A stretch of DNA of 9,745 nt from Candidatus Saccharimonadota bacterium (GTDB lineage Bacteria > Patescibacteriota > Saccharimonadia > Saccharimonadales > Saccharimonadaceae), in assembly GCA_900555425.1 (NCBI GenBank), contig UNSM01000023.1:1-9745 (forward strand), written 5' to 3'. The position numbers and the translations under genes were made by a program. The notes beneath the pieces are model-generated. The model was given only the letters and a program-made list of their open reading frames with translations, was not told the DNA's origin and did not search any database. Of the stretch, positions 1-5,827 are shown piece after piece. The first letter of the stretch is position 1; every line of letters starts with the position of its first letter.

Positions 1-40
1 AGGGCTAGCCTTAATCAAGCAGGAGGATATTTATGATTAA
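1..40 (+). CDS. pilM: PilM-like type IV pilus protein, C-terminal end only
   Basis: Only the last 12 codons are inside the window. Reading from base 2 gives GLALIKQEDIYD followed by TAA at 38-40. The GLAL tetrapeptide near the C-terminus is typical of PilM, the actin-like cytoplasmic ATP-binding protein that binds the N-terminal tail of PilN. The gene directly downstream is a PilN, and its start lies inside this reading frame with an 8-base overlap, as expected in a pilMNO operon. An alternative in frame 1 (ending RASLNQAGGYL, stop 34-36) is open too but lacks a recognisable motif. The identification rests on a short tail plus context, so it is moderately sure. Confidence 0.55.
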   Translation, partial: GLALIKQEDIYD

Positions 41-608
41 CCTTCTCCCTCCTCAAGAAAAAAAGCAAATCAGCGCTGGACGAGTAAATGTCATCTTAAG
101 ACGATACTGCATCATATCATTGATATTTGCAGGTTTGCTATTCTTAACTATTGGCGGATTTTATCTATTCTTAGAAAATAGCCGCACCTCAGCTCAAGCC
201 AACATCGACGAAGGAAATGCTAAGCTTGCTCAATATCAATCGACGCAAAAAGAAGTTAGCGAGTTCAAGAAAGACCTTGATTCAGCTAAGGCGATCATTA
301 GCAACGAGGCCCATTACTCTACAATTATCCCAAAAATTGCACAATACATCCCATCGGGCATGGTTTTGGATTCTCTAACACTAGACACTTCAGCGTTAGA
401 TAAACCATTGTCATTAACAGCTCTCGGAAAGAATAGGGACGACGCCATCCGAATAAAAACTAGTTTAGAAAAATCAGAAATATTTAGTAACGTTCACTTG
501 GAGACTGTTGTTTATAGCGATGGAAACCAATCGTCAGACAAACCTGCGGATTATCCAATCACTATAACAATTAGCGTTACACCAAAGCCAGAGGTCTTAA
601 AGCAATGA
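33..608 (+). CDS. pilN: PilN-like type IV pilus inner-membrane assembly protein
   Basis: This 191-residue protein opens with MINLLPP, the conserved PilN tail (INLLP) that docks into a groove on PilM. One membrane helix follows at about residues 23-47. Residues 55-90 are charged and helical, likely coiled coil, and lead into an alpha/beta domain (about 95-190) of the ferredoxin-like kind used for pairing with PilO. PilN is part of the alignment platform linking the cytoplasmic motor to the pilus fibre. The start is fixed by AGGAGG at 21-26, six bases before ATG. The TGA stop overlaps the start of the next gene as ATGA, implying translational coupling. The family call is confident from motif, topology and order, although sequence conservation in this family is low. 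Confidence 0.85.
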   Translation: MINLLPPQEKKQISAGRVNVILRRYCIISLIFAGLLFLTIGGFYLFLENSRTSAQANIDEGNAKLAQYQSTQKEVSEFKKDLDSAKAIISNEAHYSTIIPKIAQYIPSGMVLDSLTLDTSALDKPLSLTALGKNRDDAIRIKTSLEKSEIFSNVHLETVVYSDGNQSSDKPADYPITITISVTPKPEVLKQ

Positions 609-1198
609 AAAAAGTTCTAAATGCCAGCATCGCGCGAATTGTCCTGTCGTTATTATTGCTCATAATATTATCAGCAATGGTAGGGCTAGTTATTTTCGCC
701 TATTCATTCTTAAGTAAAACATCAGAAGAAGTTGGAAAAATGCAAACAGAAGCAATTGCAGTTGATGCAAAAATACAAAGTTTGCTAGCGTCAAAATCTC
801 AGCTCGACCGCAATTCCGACACAGTTAAAAAAGCAAAGAATATCGTCTCAGAGTCGAAACTTTATCAATATCAGAATCAGATCATCCAGGATTTAAATAC
901 CTACGCTGACCGCACCGGCATTCTGATTAAAGCTTTCTCTTTCCAAAACGAACCAACAACTTCTACTAAGACAGCGACATCTAGCAAGCGGACATCCACC
1001 AGTCCTACTGGAGTGAAAAGCACTTTTGTATCAATTCAATTGGGAGATCATATAGATTACACGAAATTCCTACATTTCCTTAGTCTTATTGAAAAAAATG
1101 TCACCCGAATGCAGCTTTTAGGCGTGTCAATTTCCAGAGGCGCAAATAATCATGAAATATCAATCCAATCACTTGAAGTAAAGGTTTATACACGATGA
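605..1198 (+). CDS. pilO: PilO-like type IV pilus inner-membrane assembly protein
   Basis: This 197-residue protein has a short basic N-terminus, one membrane helix at about residues 11-35 and a charged helical stretch at 36-90 that is probably coiled coil. A globular C-terminal half follows (about 95-197). This is the standard PilO architecture: a bitopic partner of PilN forming the periplasmic or extracytoplasmic alignment subcomplex. Residues 117-135 form a Ser/Thr-rich linker (TTSTKTATSSKRTSTSPTG), an insertion that splits the C-terminal domain and could be flexible or exposed. The start overlaps the pilN stop (ATGA, 605-608) and its TGA stop overlaps the next start (1195-1198), so translation is likely coupled along the operon. 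The call depends on topology and position directly after pilN more than on sequence motifs. Confidence 0.78.
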   Translation: MKKVLNASIARIVLSLLLLIILSAMVGLVIFAYSFLSKTSEEVGKMQTEAIAVDAKIQSLLASKSQLDRNSDTVKKAKNIVSESKLYQYQNQIIQDLNTYADRTGILIKAFSFQNEPTTSTKTATSSKRTSTSPTGVKSTFVSIQLGDHIDYTKFLHFLSLIEKNVTRMQLLGVSISRGANNHEISIQSLEVKVYTR

Positions 1199-1479
1199 GT
1201 CCATCAATATCAGAACAACTCGAGCCAATCGTAAAATCATTATCCAAATTCCTGTGGCGATTTCATGTGATAATATATAGCGTTGTCGTAATCGGAGGCG
1301 TAGCAATCGCGATATTTCTTTTGAGCGGACTTTTAGCGGTTCCTACCGAAGAACCACAAACTGCATCAATAAGCTTCGATCAAAAAACCATGCAAATTAT
1401 TAAAGACTTCCGACCGTCAACTTCAGCAAACGACTCGTTTAGTCTGCCAGCTGGTCGCTCCAATCCGTTTGCCGAATAG
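1195..1479 (+). CDS. Short single-helix pilus-operon protein, PilP-like position
   Basis: This 94-residue protein has a cytoplasmic N-terminus of about 20 residues, one membrane helix at about 24-48, and a short outside tail ending in GRSNPFAE. It is the last member of the overlapping pilM-N-O chain and starts on the pilO stop as ATGA. In Gram-negative operons this position holds pilP, a lipoprotein that links PilNO to the secretin. Here there is no lipobox and the protein is much shorter than PilP, which fits a bacterium without an outer membrane. A Gly-Arg-x-Asn-Pro-Phe motif near the end resembles the NPF-type motif often seen in PilP and related pilus proteins. A role as an accessory subunit of the alignment complex is inferred. 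The precise function is unknown. Confidence 0.6.
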   Translation: MSPSISEQLEPIVKSLSKFLWRFHVIIYSVVVIGGVAIAIFLLSGLLAVPTEEPQTASISFDQKTMQIIKDFRPSTSANDSFSLPAGRSNPFAE

Positions 1480-1491
1480 AACACAACCGTT

Positions 1492-1497
1492 TATAAT
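1492..1497 (+). promoter_or_regulatory. -10 promoter element for the PRC-barrel gene, predicted leaderless
   Basis: A perfect TATAAT ends seven bases before the A of ATG 1504, so the usual +1 coincides with the first base of the start codon. TTGCCG at 1469-1474 lies 17 bases upstream and matches TTGACA at four of six positions. No Shine-Dalgarno sequence fits between the element and the start codon. The mRNA is therefore predicted to be leaderless. Confidence 0.72.
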
Positions 1498-1503
1498 ATA
1501 GTT

Positions 1504-2091
1504 ATGCTTATATCCGCAGATCGCTTTCTTGATATTCCCGTCATGAGTCTTCAGACGGGCTCCGAACTGGCACGAACATCGCGGGAAATTATCAATCCGA
1601 AGAATCTATCTATAATCGCATATGAGCTTGAGGGGCGACTTTTGGACCAACATCCTAGTTTACTTCGCATTGACGACGTCAGGGAGATTGGGCCACTCGG
1701 TATGATTATCGATTCAACCGATGAGATCATAGGCATTGATGATGTGATTACTATAAAAGAAATTTATGACATCAATTTTACATTAAAAGACAAGTTGGTT
1801 ATTGATGAAAAAAATAAGAAAATCGGAAAAGTTATCGGATATACGTTGGCGGCTGGGAATTTTATTATACAACAACTCCGAATTCGGCGACCGTTCTTGA
1901 AAAGTTTTGGCGACACAGAGCTACTTATTCATCGTTCTCAGATTATAAAAGTAACCGATGATAAAATAATTGTAAAATCAGCAACTATCTCACACGTAGC
2001 CGAAAAAACACCTATTCCGCAGATAAATTCATACGAAAATCCATTCCGCAAGCAGCCTCGTCCGCAACCAGAATCTACAAAAGTTGATTAA
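1504..2091 (+). CDS. PRC-barrel domain protein (two barrel-like repeats)
   Basis: This 195-residue soluble protein has no signal peptide or membrane helix. Residues 1-80 read as a PRC-barrel: SADRFLDIPVMSLQTG at the start, then a segment around 40-72 with RIDDVREIGPLGMIIDS. A second barrel-like unit covers about 92-158 (LVIDEKNKKIGKVIGY...). PRC-barrels are small beta-barrels found in the RNA-processing factor RimM and in photosynthetic reaction centres, usually as binding modules. The C-terminal 35 residues are Pro/Gln-rich and probably disordered, with an ENPFRK motif at 178-183. The gene follows the pilus operon but has its own promoter, so membership of that pathway is open. The start is supported by the leaderless promoter and by the typical family N-terminus. 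Its stop overlaps the recX stop tail to tail. The specific function is unknown. Confidence 0.75.
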   Translation: MLISADRFLDIPVMSLQTGSELARTSREIINPKNLSIIAYELEGRLLDQHPSLLRIDDVREIGPLGMIIDSTDEIIGIDDVITIKEIYDINFTLKDKLVIDEKNKKIGKVIGYTLAAGNFIIQQLRIRRPFLKSFGDTELLIHRSQIIKVTDDKIIVKSATISHVAEKTPIPQINSYENPFRKQPRPQPESTKVD

Positions 2092-2744
2092 TCATTTGGG
2101 TTTTCAAGAGCCTTCTTAATGTCGTCGTAAGAAAAACCCTGCCTAGCCAAATATTGCATTAACTTCTGCTGATCGCTATATCGATAACGTTTTTTAGCGA
2201 TAACCTTCCGCAATTCCTCGTCGTCGGAGCGAATATTCTCTTTAACTAACGACTCAATCGTTGCATTATCAATTCCCTTTTGTGCCAACTCCAACTTCAA
2301 ACGACGAATACTAGCGCCTTTTTTCATGAACCGTTGCTCGAACCAAAATCGAGCAAATTTTTCATCGTCCAAATATTTTTTCTCAATAAGACGATCCAAG
2401 ACGCGCTCAGCAATCTCCGGTTTTACTCCAGAACGTTCAATAATTTTTCCAGTTTTCGCTGAACGTCGACGAGTGGCTAGTGTTTTCCGACGCAGATAAT
2501 AATCGCGCACTTCTTTGATGGCTCGCGGACGCATTAAACAGTATTCTATAGACCTAGCATACAACTTACCAAACTGGCTATCGTCTTCTAGTTTCGAAAT
2601 TTCCTCTTCCGTATATTCGCGACCAATCTTAATGCCTAGCTCGCCGACCTGAAATACGTCCAAGCTAAAACGATATTTCCCGTCAACGCTTACATTGACA
2701 CGATTTTTATCACGAGCCTGAAGAGAAATATCGGTGATTTTCAT
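2088..2744 (-). CDS. recX: RecX-family regulator of RecA
   Basis: RecX proteins bind inside the RecA filament groove and modulate filament growth and strand exchange. This 218-residue protein has the repeated three-helix layout of the family. The first repeat includes YCLMRPRAIKEVRDYYLRRK (about residues 68-87). The second carries the strongly conserved ERVLDRLIEKKYLDDEKFAR (about 113-132) followed by WFEQRF. The third ends with LARQGFSYDDIKKAL near the C-terminus. The length is greater than the about 166 residues of E. coli RecX and nearer to Firmicute forms, and the extra N-terminal 60 residues look like a small beta-rich domain. It lies downstream of recA and the 2H-phosphoesterase gene but has its own promoter 43 bases after that gene. 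It ends in a 4-base tail-to-tail overlap (TTAA) with the PRC-barrel gene. Confidence 0.92.
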   Translation of the reverse strand: MKITDISLQARDKNRVNVSVDGKYRFSLDVFQVGELGIKIGREYTEEEISKLEDDSQFGKLYARSIEYCLMRPRAIKEVRDYYLRRKTLATRRRSAKTGKIIERSGVKPEIAERVLDRLIEKKYLDDEKFARFWFEQRFMKKGASIRRLKLELAQKGIDNATIESLVKENIRSDDEELRKVIAKKRYRYSDQQKLMQYLARQGFSYDDIKKALENPND

Positions 2745-2750
2745 AAAACT

Positions 2751-2756
2751 ATTATA
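2751..2756 (-). promoter_or_regulatory. -10 promoter element for recX, predicted leaderless
   Basis: TATAAT read on the minus strand ends seven bases before the A of the recX ATG at 2744. The six intervening bases (AGTTTT) contain no ribosome binding site. No convincing -35 hexamer is seen at 16-18 bases. recX may thus be transcribed independently of recA as a leaderless message, in addition to any read-through. Confidence 0.65.
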
Positions 2757-2787
2757 GCGCTAAAACTATACGCTAGCTACCGGTGGA

Positions 2788-3312
2788 CTATTCGACCACC
2801 TCAACCACTTTGCCATGCATGCCGTTATAGCAAGCAGCAGCACGCGGCTTAGTAATAACCGGCAGTTGGCGCGGAATGGCGCTCATATCGACATCGCCAA
2901 GCGTACCAGCCTCGACAATGCCAAGCGTAATGTGTGGACGAAATCCATCGATATCCAGCCCTGGATGAATATCATCCAGCATTTCAAGCAACTTCCGACG
3001 CACTTCAACCATCCAGGAAGTTTTCTGTACACGCAACTCAACACAAACACAGTTACCGGCTTCATCTGGCAAGAAGTTGACGCCGTCAAGCACCAGCTTG
3101 TCTAGGGACGGCAGCGCGGCGGCAGCTAACTTGAGACGCGGTATATCCTGCTCAGTTACATTAATCAGCGTTGCGTGTGGAATAAACTCACCGAAATCAA
3201 GGTTCATTTTTTCTGACAGCTCTCGAAGGTAAGCGGTCTGCTCGTCATCAAAAATAAGATTAACTGACGCCATGTGGTGTTCGGCCGAATATCTGGACTC
3301 TACTGCTCGCAT
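2788..3312 (-). CDS. 2'-5' RNA ligase / 2H phosphoesterase family protein
   Basis: This 174-residue protein carries the two diagnostic H-x-T motifs of the 2H phosphoesterase superfamily: PHATL at His46-Thr48 and PHITL at His127-Thr129, about 80 residues apart. The two histidines form the active site in LigT/ThpR-type enzymes, which act on 2'-5' RNA linkages or cyclic 2',3'-phosphates. The physiological substrate here cannot be told from sequence. The start codon shares one base with the recA stop (TAATG) and is preceded by GGAGG inside the Glu-coding 3' end of recA, so translation is probably coupled to recA. Met14 is an alternative start that would fit the usual compact N-terminus (ASVNLIF), but the coupled start has the better ribosome binding site. 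The placement between recA and recX suggests a nucleic-acid maintenance link by inference only. Confidence 0.85.
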   Translation of the reverse strand: MRAVESRYSAEHHMASVNLIFDDEQTAYLRELSEKMNLDFGEFIPHATLINVTEQDIPRLKLAAAALPSLDKLVLDGVNFLPDEAGNCVCVELRVQKTSWMVEVRRKLLEMLDDIHPGLDIDGFRPHITLGIVEAGTLGDVDMSAIPRQLPVITKPRAAACYNGMHGKVVEVVE

Positions 3313-4367
3313 TACTTTTCCTCCTCCTTCACTTTATCGCGCACTTTCTGATCAATTTCCGCCAAAACCTCAGGATTTTCCTTCAAGTAATTCTTCGTCT
3401 TATCGCGCCCTTGACCAATCGTTTCGCCGTTATATTTATAAAACGCACCCGACTTTTCAACTATACCGTGCGTTGCCGCCAAGTCCAGAATGTCGCCAGT
3501 TTTACTAATTCCCTCGTTGTACATAATGTCAAATTCAGCCACGCGGAACGGCGGTGCGATCTTATTTTTCACGACCTTAATTTTCGTGCGGTTACCGATA
3601 ATATCATCACCAACTTTAATCTGACCAATTCGACGAATGTCAATTCGCTGCGACGCATAAAACTTCAACGCATTACCGCCAGTTGTCGTTTCAGGATTAC
3701 CAAACATCACGCCAATTTTCATACGAATCTGATTGATAAAGATCACCGTGGCTTTTGATTTATTGATAATTCCCGTCAATTTACGTAGAGCCTGACTCAT
3801 CAATCGAGCCTGAAGACCCATATGAGAATCACCCATATCGCCATCAATTTCAGCCTGTGGCGTCAAAGCGGCCACCGAGTCGACTATCACCAAATCCACC
3901 GCATTCGAACGAACCAACGTTTCCGTAATTTCCAATGCTTGCTCGCCGTTATCCGGCTGAGAAACCAACAAATTTTCCGTATCCACACCCAGACGCTTAG
4001 CGTATGCTGGATCAAGCGCGTGCTCGGCGTCAATAAACGCTGCTGTTCCACCCTGTTTCTGGATCTCTGCAATAGCGTGAAGCGTCAATGTTGTCTTACC
4101 CGAGCTTTCTGGACCATAGATTTCTATGATACGACCTTTTGGATATCCGCCGCCGAGCGCCAAATCCAAGCTCAAAGCGCCAGAAGGAATTACTTCAACA
4201 TCGACTTTGTGAGCCTCGCCCAATTTCATAATAGATCCGTCGCCAAACTGCTTGGTGATTTGATCCATTGCTAGACCAAGTGCCTTAAGTTTGCCTTCGT
4301 CAACTTTTTTATCCGATGCCTGACTTGACTTTTCTGGATTTACTGTTTTACTGTCTGATTTTGCCAT
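3312..4367 (-). CDS. recA: RecA recombinase
   Basis: This 351-residue protein matches the usual RecA length. It forms ATP-dependent filaments on single-stranded DNA, carries out homologous strand exchange and, where LexA exists, promotes its cleavage. Walker A is GPESSGKTT at about residues 85-93. Walker B lies in [14 protein letters not shown] at about 158-171. The DNA-binding loop L2 region is seen in [20 protein letters not shown] with [12 protein letters not shown] following. The C-terminus is acidic (VKEEEK), as in many RecA proteins. The N-terminal 24 residues are a hydrophilic Lys/Ser-rich extension before the core [11 protein letters not shown]. The start is fixed by AGGAGGG at 4374-4380, six bases upstream. 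No intein or frame break is visible. The gene is followed by the coupled 2H-phosphoesterase gene and then recX. Confidence 0.99.
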   Translation of the reverse strand: MAKSDSKTVNPEKSSQASDKKVDEGKLKALGLAMDQITKQFGDGSIMKLGEAHKVDVEVIPSGALSLDLALGGGYPKGRIIEIYGPESSGKTTLTLHAIAEIQKQGGTAAFIDAEHALDPAYAKRLGVDTENLLVSQPDNGEQALEITETLVRSNAVDLVIVDSVAALTPQAEIDGDMGDSHMGLQARLMSQALRKLTGIINKSKATVIFINQIRMKIGVMFGNPETTTGGNALKFYASQRIDIRRIGQIKVGDDIIGNRTKIKVVKNKIAPPFRVAEFDIMYNEGISKTGDILDLAATHGIVEKSGAFYKYNGETIGQGRDKTKNYLKENPEVLAEIDQKVRDKVKEEEK

Positions 4368-4373
4368 AGCATT

Positions 4374-4380
4374 CCCTCCT
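4374..4380 (-). promoter_or_regulatory. Shine-Dalgarno sequence of recA
   Basis: AGGAGGG on the minus strand lies six bases before the recA ATG at 4367. It is the strongest ribosome binding site in the minus-strand set and contrasts with the leaderless neighbours. Confidence 0.85.
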
Positions 4381-4394
4381 TAGTTACTTCCTTT

Positions 4395-4400
4395 ATTATA
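4395..4400 (-). promoter_or_regulatory. -10 promoter element for recA
   Basis: TATAAT on the minus strand lies 27 bases upstream of the recA ATG, giving a leader of about 20 nt that holds the Shine-Dalgarno. No good -35 hexamer is visible. I see no LexA-type inverted repeat (for example GAAC-N4-GTTC or CTG-N10-CAG) around it, so SOS control is not supported by the sequence. It lies back to back with the pilin promoter at 4422-4427. Confidence 0.65.
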
Positions 4401-4421
4401 CCGATTTGTTGCAAGATTTGC

Positions 4422-4427
4422 TATAAT
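4422..4427 (+). promoter_or_regulatory. Extended -10 promoter of the prepilin gene, predicted leaderless
   Basis: TGC-TATAAT (4419-4427) is an extended -10 element. Its last T is eight bases before the A of ATG 4435, so the transcript should begin at or within a base of the start codon. No Shine-Dalgarno is present. The upstream part overlaps the recA promoter region. Confidence 0.7.
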
Positions 4428-4434
4428 TACATTC

Positions 4435-4827
4435 ATGAATAAGCGAAACGGTTTCACTATTATTGAACTTTTGGTTGTAGCGACTTTCTTGATTATCATC
4501 GCAATCTTAGGTTTCTCACAATATACAAAATTGACCAACGAATCAAACAACGCCAAAAAACGCACCGCGATTAACGCCATGCATTATAGCCTGGAAGAAG
4601 GTTTTTACGTTAAAAATGGCTATTACCCAGAGAAGTTAGAAGAAGGTACGCTTCCGACTATGGATCCCGCGTTGCTAAAAGATCCGCAAGGTAAGAAAAT
4701 TGGCGAAAAAGACAGCAGCTATCGTTATGAATCTTCAAATTGTAATGACGGAAAATGTAAGTCATATAAACTCGTTGCGACGCTTGTCGATGAAGATGAC
4801 TACGTAAAAGAAAGTCGCCATAAATAA
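4435..4827 (+). CDS. Type IV prepilin-like protein
   Basis: This 130-residue protein has a class III signal: a short basic leader MNKRNG, then F-T-I-I-E with the invariant Glu at mature position 5. A hydrophobic helix follows (LLVVATFLIIIAILGF). The prepilin peptidase PilD would cut after Gly6 and methylate Phe1, and the subunit would be packed into a pilus or pseudopilus through that helix. The globular part is small, with a YxxxxNGYYPEKLE segment as in many GspG/PilA-like pseudopilins. A Cys pair near the end (NCNDGKCKSYKL, about residues 103-114) could close a short disulfide loop. The gene stands alone, about 3 kb from the pilMNO cluster. Whether it is the major pilin, a minor pilin or a competence pseudopilin cannot be decided here. 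Confidence 0.88.
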   Translation: MNKRNGFTIIELLVVATFLIIIAILGFSQYTKLTNESNNAKKRTAINAMHYSLEEGFYVKNGYYPEKLEEGTLPTMDPALLKDPQGKKIGEKDSSYRYESSNCNDGKCKSYKLVATLVDEDDYVKESRHK

Positions 4828-4831
4828 TTAG

Positions 4832-5668
4832 CTAATCATCACAAACAGGGCGGCCATTCTTAAAGTCTTCAATGGCATTATTGATTATCGCAATTTGCTT
4901 GCGTGGATTTGCCACAAAATGGAATATATATGTCGTTTCTTCACCTTCGGTGCTGAGACGAATCGTGCCATAATTGAAAAGAGTCTGAATAATGCCTGAT
5001 TGGAGGAAGCTTGCATCTTCAATACTGCCTAAGCTCACCGTTTGCTCATGCCTATAAAATAAGCTACCCTGGATTTCCTGAATCACACTTTCGTTGGTCA
5101 TGTAAAAGTGATTTTGCAAATATATCCACAAGGACACCGCACCACCAAGCGCAACCAGCCCAATAAGCAACATTGCCACGCCAAACACATCGGTTAGTGA
5201 CGGCATTGGCGAAATAATCGAATCTCGAGCAATTGACGGATAAAACATCACAAACACCATGATCATCACCACCAAGAAAACCGAAATTCCTGTTGGAATA
5301 AGCATACCAATCGGATGGCGTTTAATATCCAAAATAATGTATTCGCCTTCGCTCAAATTGAGATTCGGGTATTGCTGAACTGATTTTTCATGCTTTTGCT
5401 TCAAGTCATCGCTAATAGTAAACGGCTTCGGGTCAATATCTCGCGCAACATGTACGACTTGCGGTTCATTAGCATATTGACTACGCAATCGCGGATCAAA
5501 ATTCTCCCCATCAATAATTTCCGGTTTTGCCGTCACATAAGAATTCGTCTGCGCCACAACCGGAGCTGGACGACCAGTCTGCGGCGGATGATGGTATAGT
5601 GGTCGACCATCAGCGTCATACGCAACAGGCTGCGTTAAATCTTCTGACGAGGATGTTTGTGGATTCAT
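4832..5668 (-). CDS. Membrane protein with bacterial PH domain (bPH_2/YdbS-like)
   Basis: This 278-residue protein has a long hydrophilic N-terminal region (about 1-105) rich in Pro, Gln and Asp, beginning with a YDADGRPLYHHPPQ-type segment and probably disordered. Two membrane helices follow at about 119-143 and 160-184, then a C-terminal bacterial pleckstrin-homology-like domain (about 186-268). That domain includes HFYMTNESVIQEIQGSLFYR, the usual DUF304/bPH_2 pattern in which the helix pair precedes a beta-sandwich, followed by VSLGSIEDASFLQSG. Such proteins sit in the cell membrane with the PH domain inside. Their function is mostly unknown, although some relatives affect envelope stress or antimicrobial resistance. 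The gene has its own promoter in the 3' end of the large surface-protein gene upstream. It converges on the pilin gene with a 4-base gap. Confidence 0.78.
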   Translation of the reverse strand: MNPQTSSSEDLTQPVAYDADGRPLYHHPPQTGRPAPVVAQTNSYVTAKPEIIDGENFDPRLRSQYANEPQVVHVARDIDPKPFTISDDLKQKHEKSVQQYPNLNLSEGEYIILDIKRHPIGMLIPTGISVFLVVMIMVFVMFYPSIARDSIISPMPSLTDVFGVAMLLIGLVALGGAVSLWIYLQNHFYMTNESVIQEIQGSLFYRHEQTVSLGSIEDASFLQSGIIQTLFNYGTIRLSTEGEETTYIFHFVANPRKQIAIINNAIEDFKNGRPVCDD

Positions 5669-5674
5669 GCCTAT

Positions 5675-5680
5675 ATTATA
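5675..5680 (-). promoter_or_regulatory. Extended -10 promoter of the PH-domain gene, predicted leaderless
   Basis: TGC-TATAAT on the minus strand ends seven bases before the A of ATG 5668, so +1 should be the start codon itself. No Shine-Dalgarno is present. The spacer and -35 region fall in the 3' end of the shifted frame of the large surface-protein gene. Confidence 0.7.
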
Positions 5681-5692
5681 GCACGACAGAAC

Positions 5693-5827
5693 TTAAGATA
5701 GCCTTGTTTTTCGGCGATAAACTTTTATAACTATTGTTACTACGCTGATTGCAACCATTCCAACAGCCGCAGCAATACCAAACCACGATGATCCATCCCT
5801 ATTATCTTTGTTATCTGAGCTTTCCCC
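5693..5827 (-). other. Displaced C-terminal membrane anchor of the SGNH/vWA surface protein (-1 frame)
   Basis: Read one frame back from the large gene upstream, this segment encodes about 43 residues: a polar linker (ESSDNKDNRDGSS), then a hydrophobic helix WFGIAAAVGMVAISVVTIVI, then a basic tail KVYRRKTRLS and a TAA stop at 5693-5695. A polar linker, transmembrane helix and Arg/Lys tail form a stop-transfer anchor, which is what an exported protein of this kind would be expected to end with. The frame switch must fall between the -1 frame TGA just upstream (in the AATGAGAT context) and the polar linker. A missing base in the GGGG run (plus-strand CCCC, 5824-5827) is the simplest explanation: a fifth G gives an uninterrupted 814-residue product. 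Either an indel (real or sequencing) or -1 frameshifting would explain it. Confidence 0.75.

Noticed and set aside
1..2091. Alternative genetic code (UGA as Gly), considered because the window looks like CPR
   Set aside because: pilN and pilO end at TGA exactly in ATGA overlaps with the next start, and none of the conserved genes contains an internal TGA.
2815..3105. 96-codon plus-strand frame opposite the 2H phosphoesterase gene
   Set aside because: The minus-strand gene carries both HxT motifs and a good start. This one has no family features.
3822..4274. 150-codon open frame antisense to recA
   Set aside because: It lies wholly within the well-supported recA gene, has a composition typical of a shadow frame (His/Arg/Cys-rich), and lacks a recognisable start signal.
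4368..4434. SOS/LexA box upstream of recA
   Set aside because: No GAAC-N4-GTTC or CTG-N10-CAG type repeat is present. TTGCAA is too short to be called one.
4828..4837. Palindrome ATTAGCTAAT between the convergent pilin and PH-domain genes, considered as a bidirectional terminator
   Set aside because: The stem is only five A/T-rich base pairs with no loop and no U-tract.
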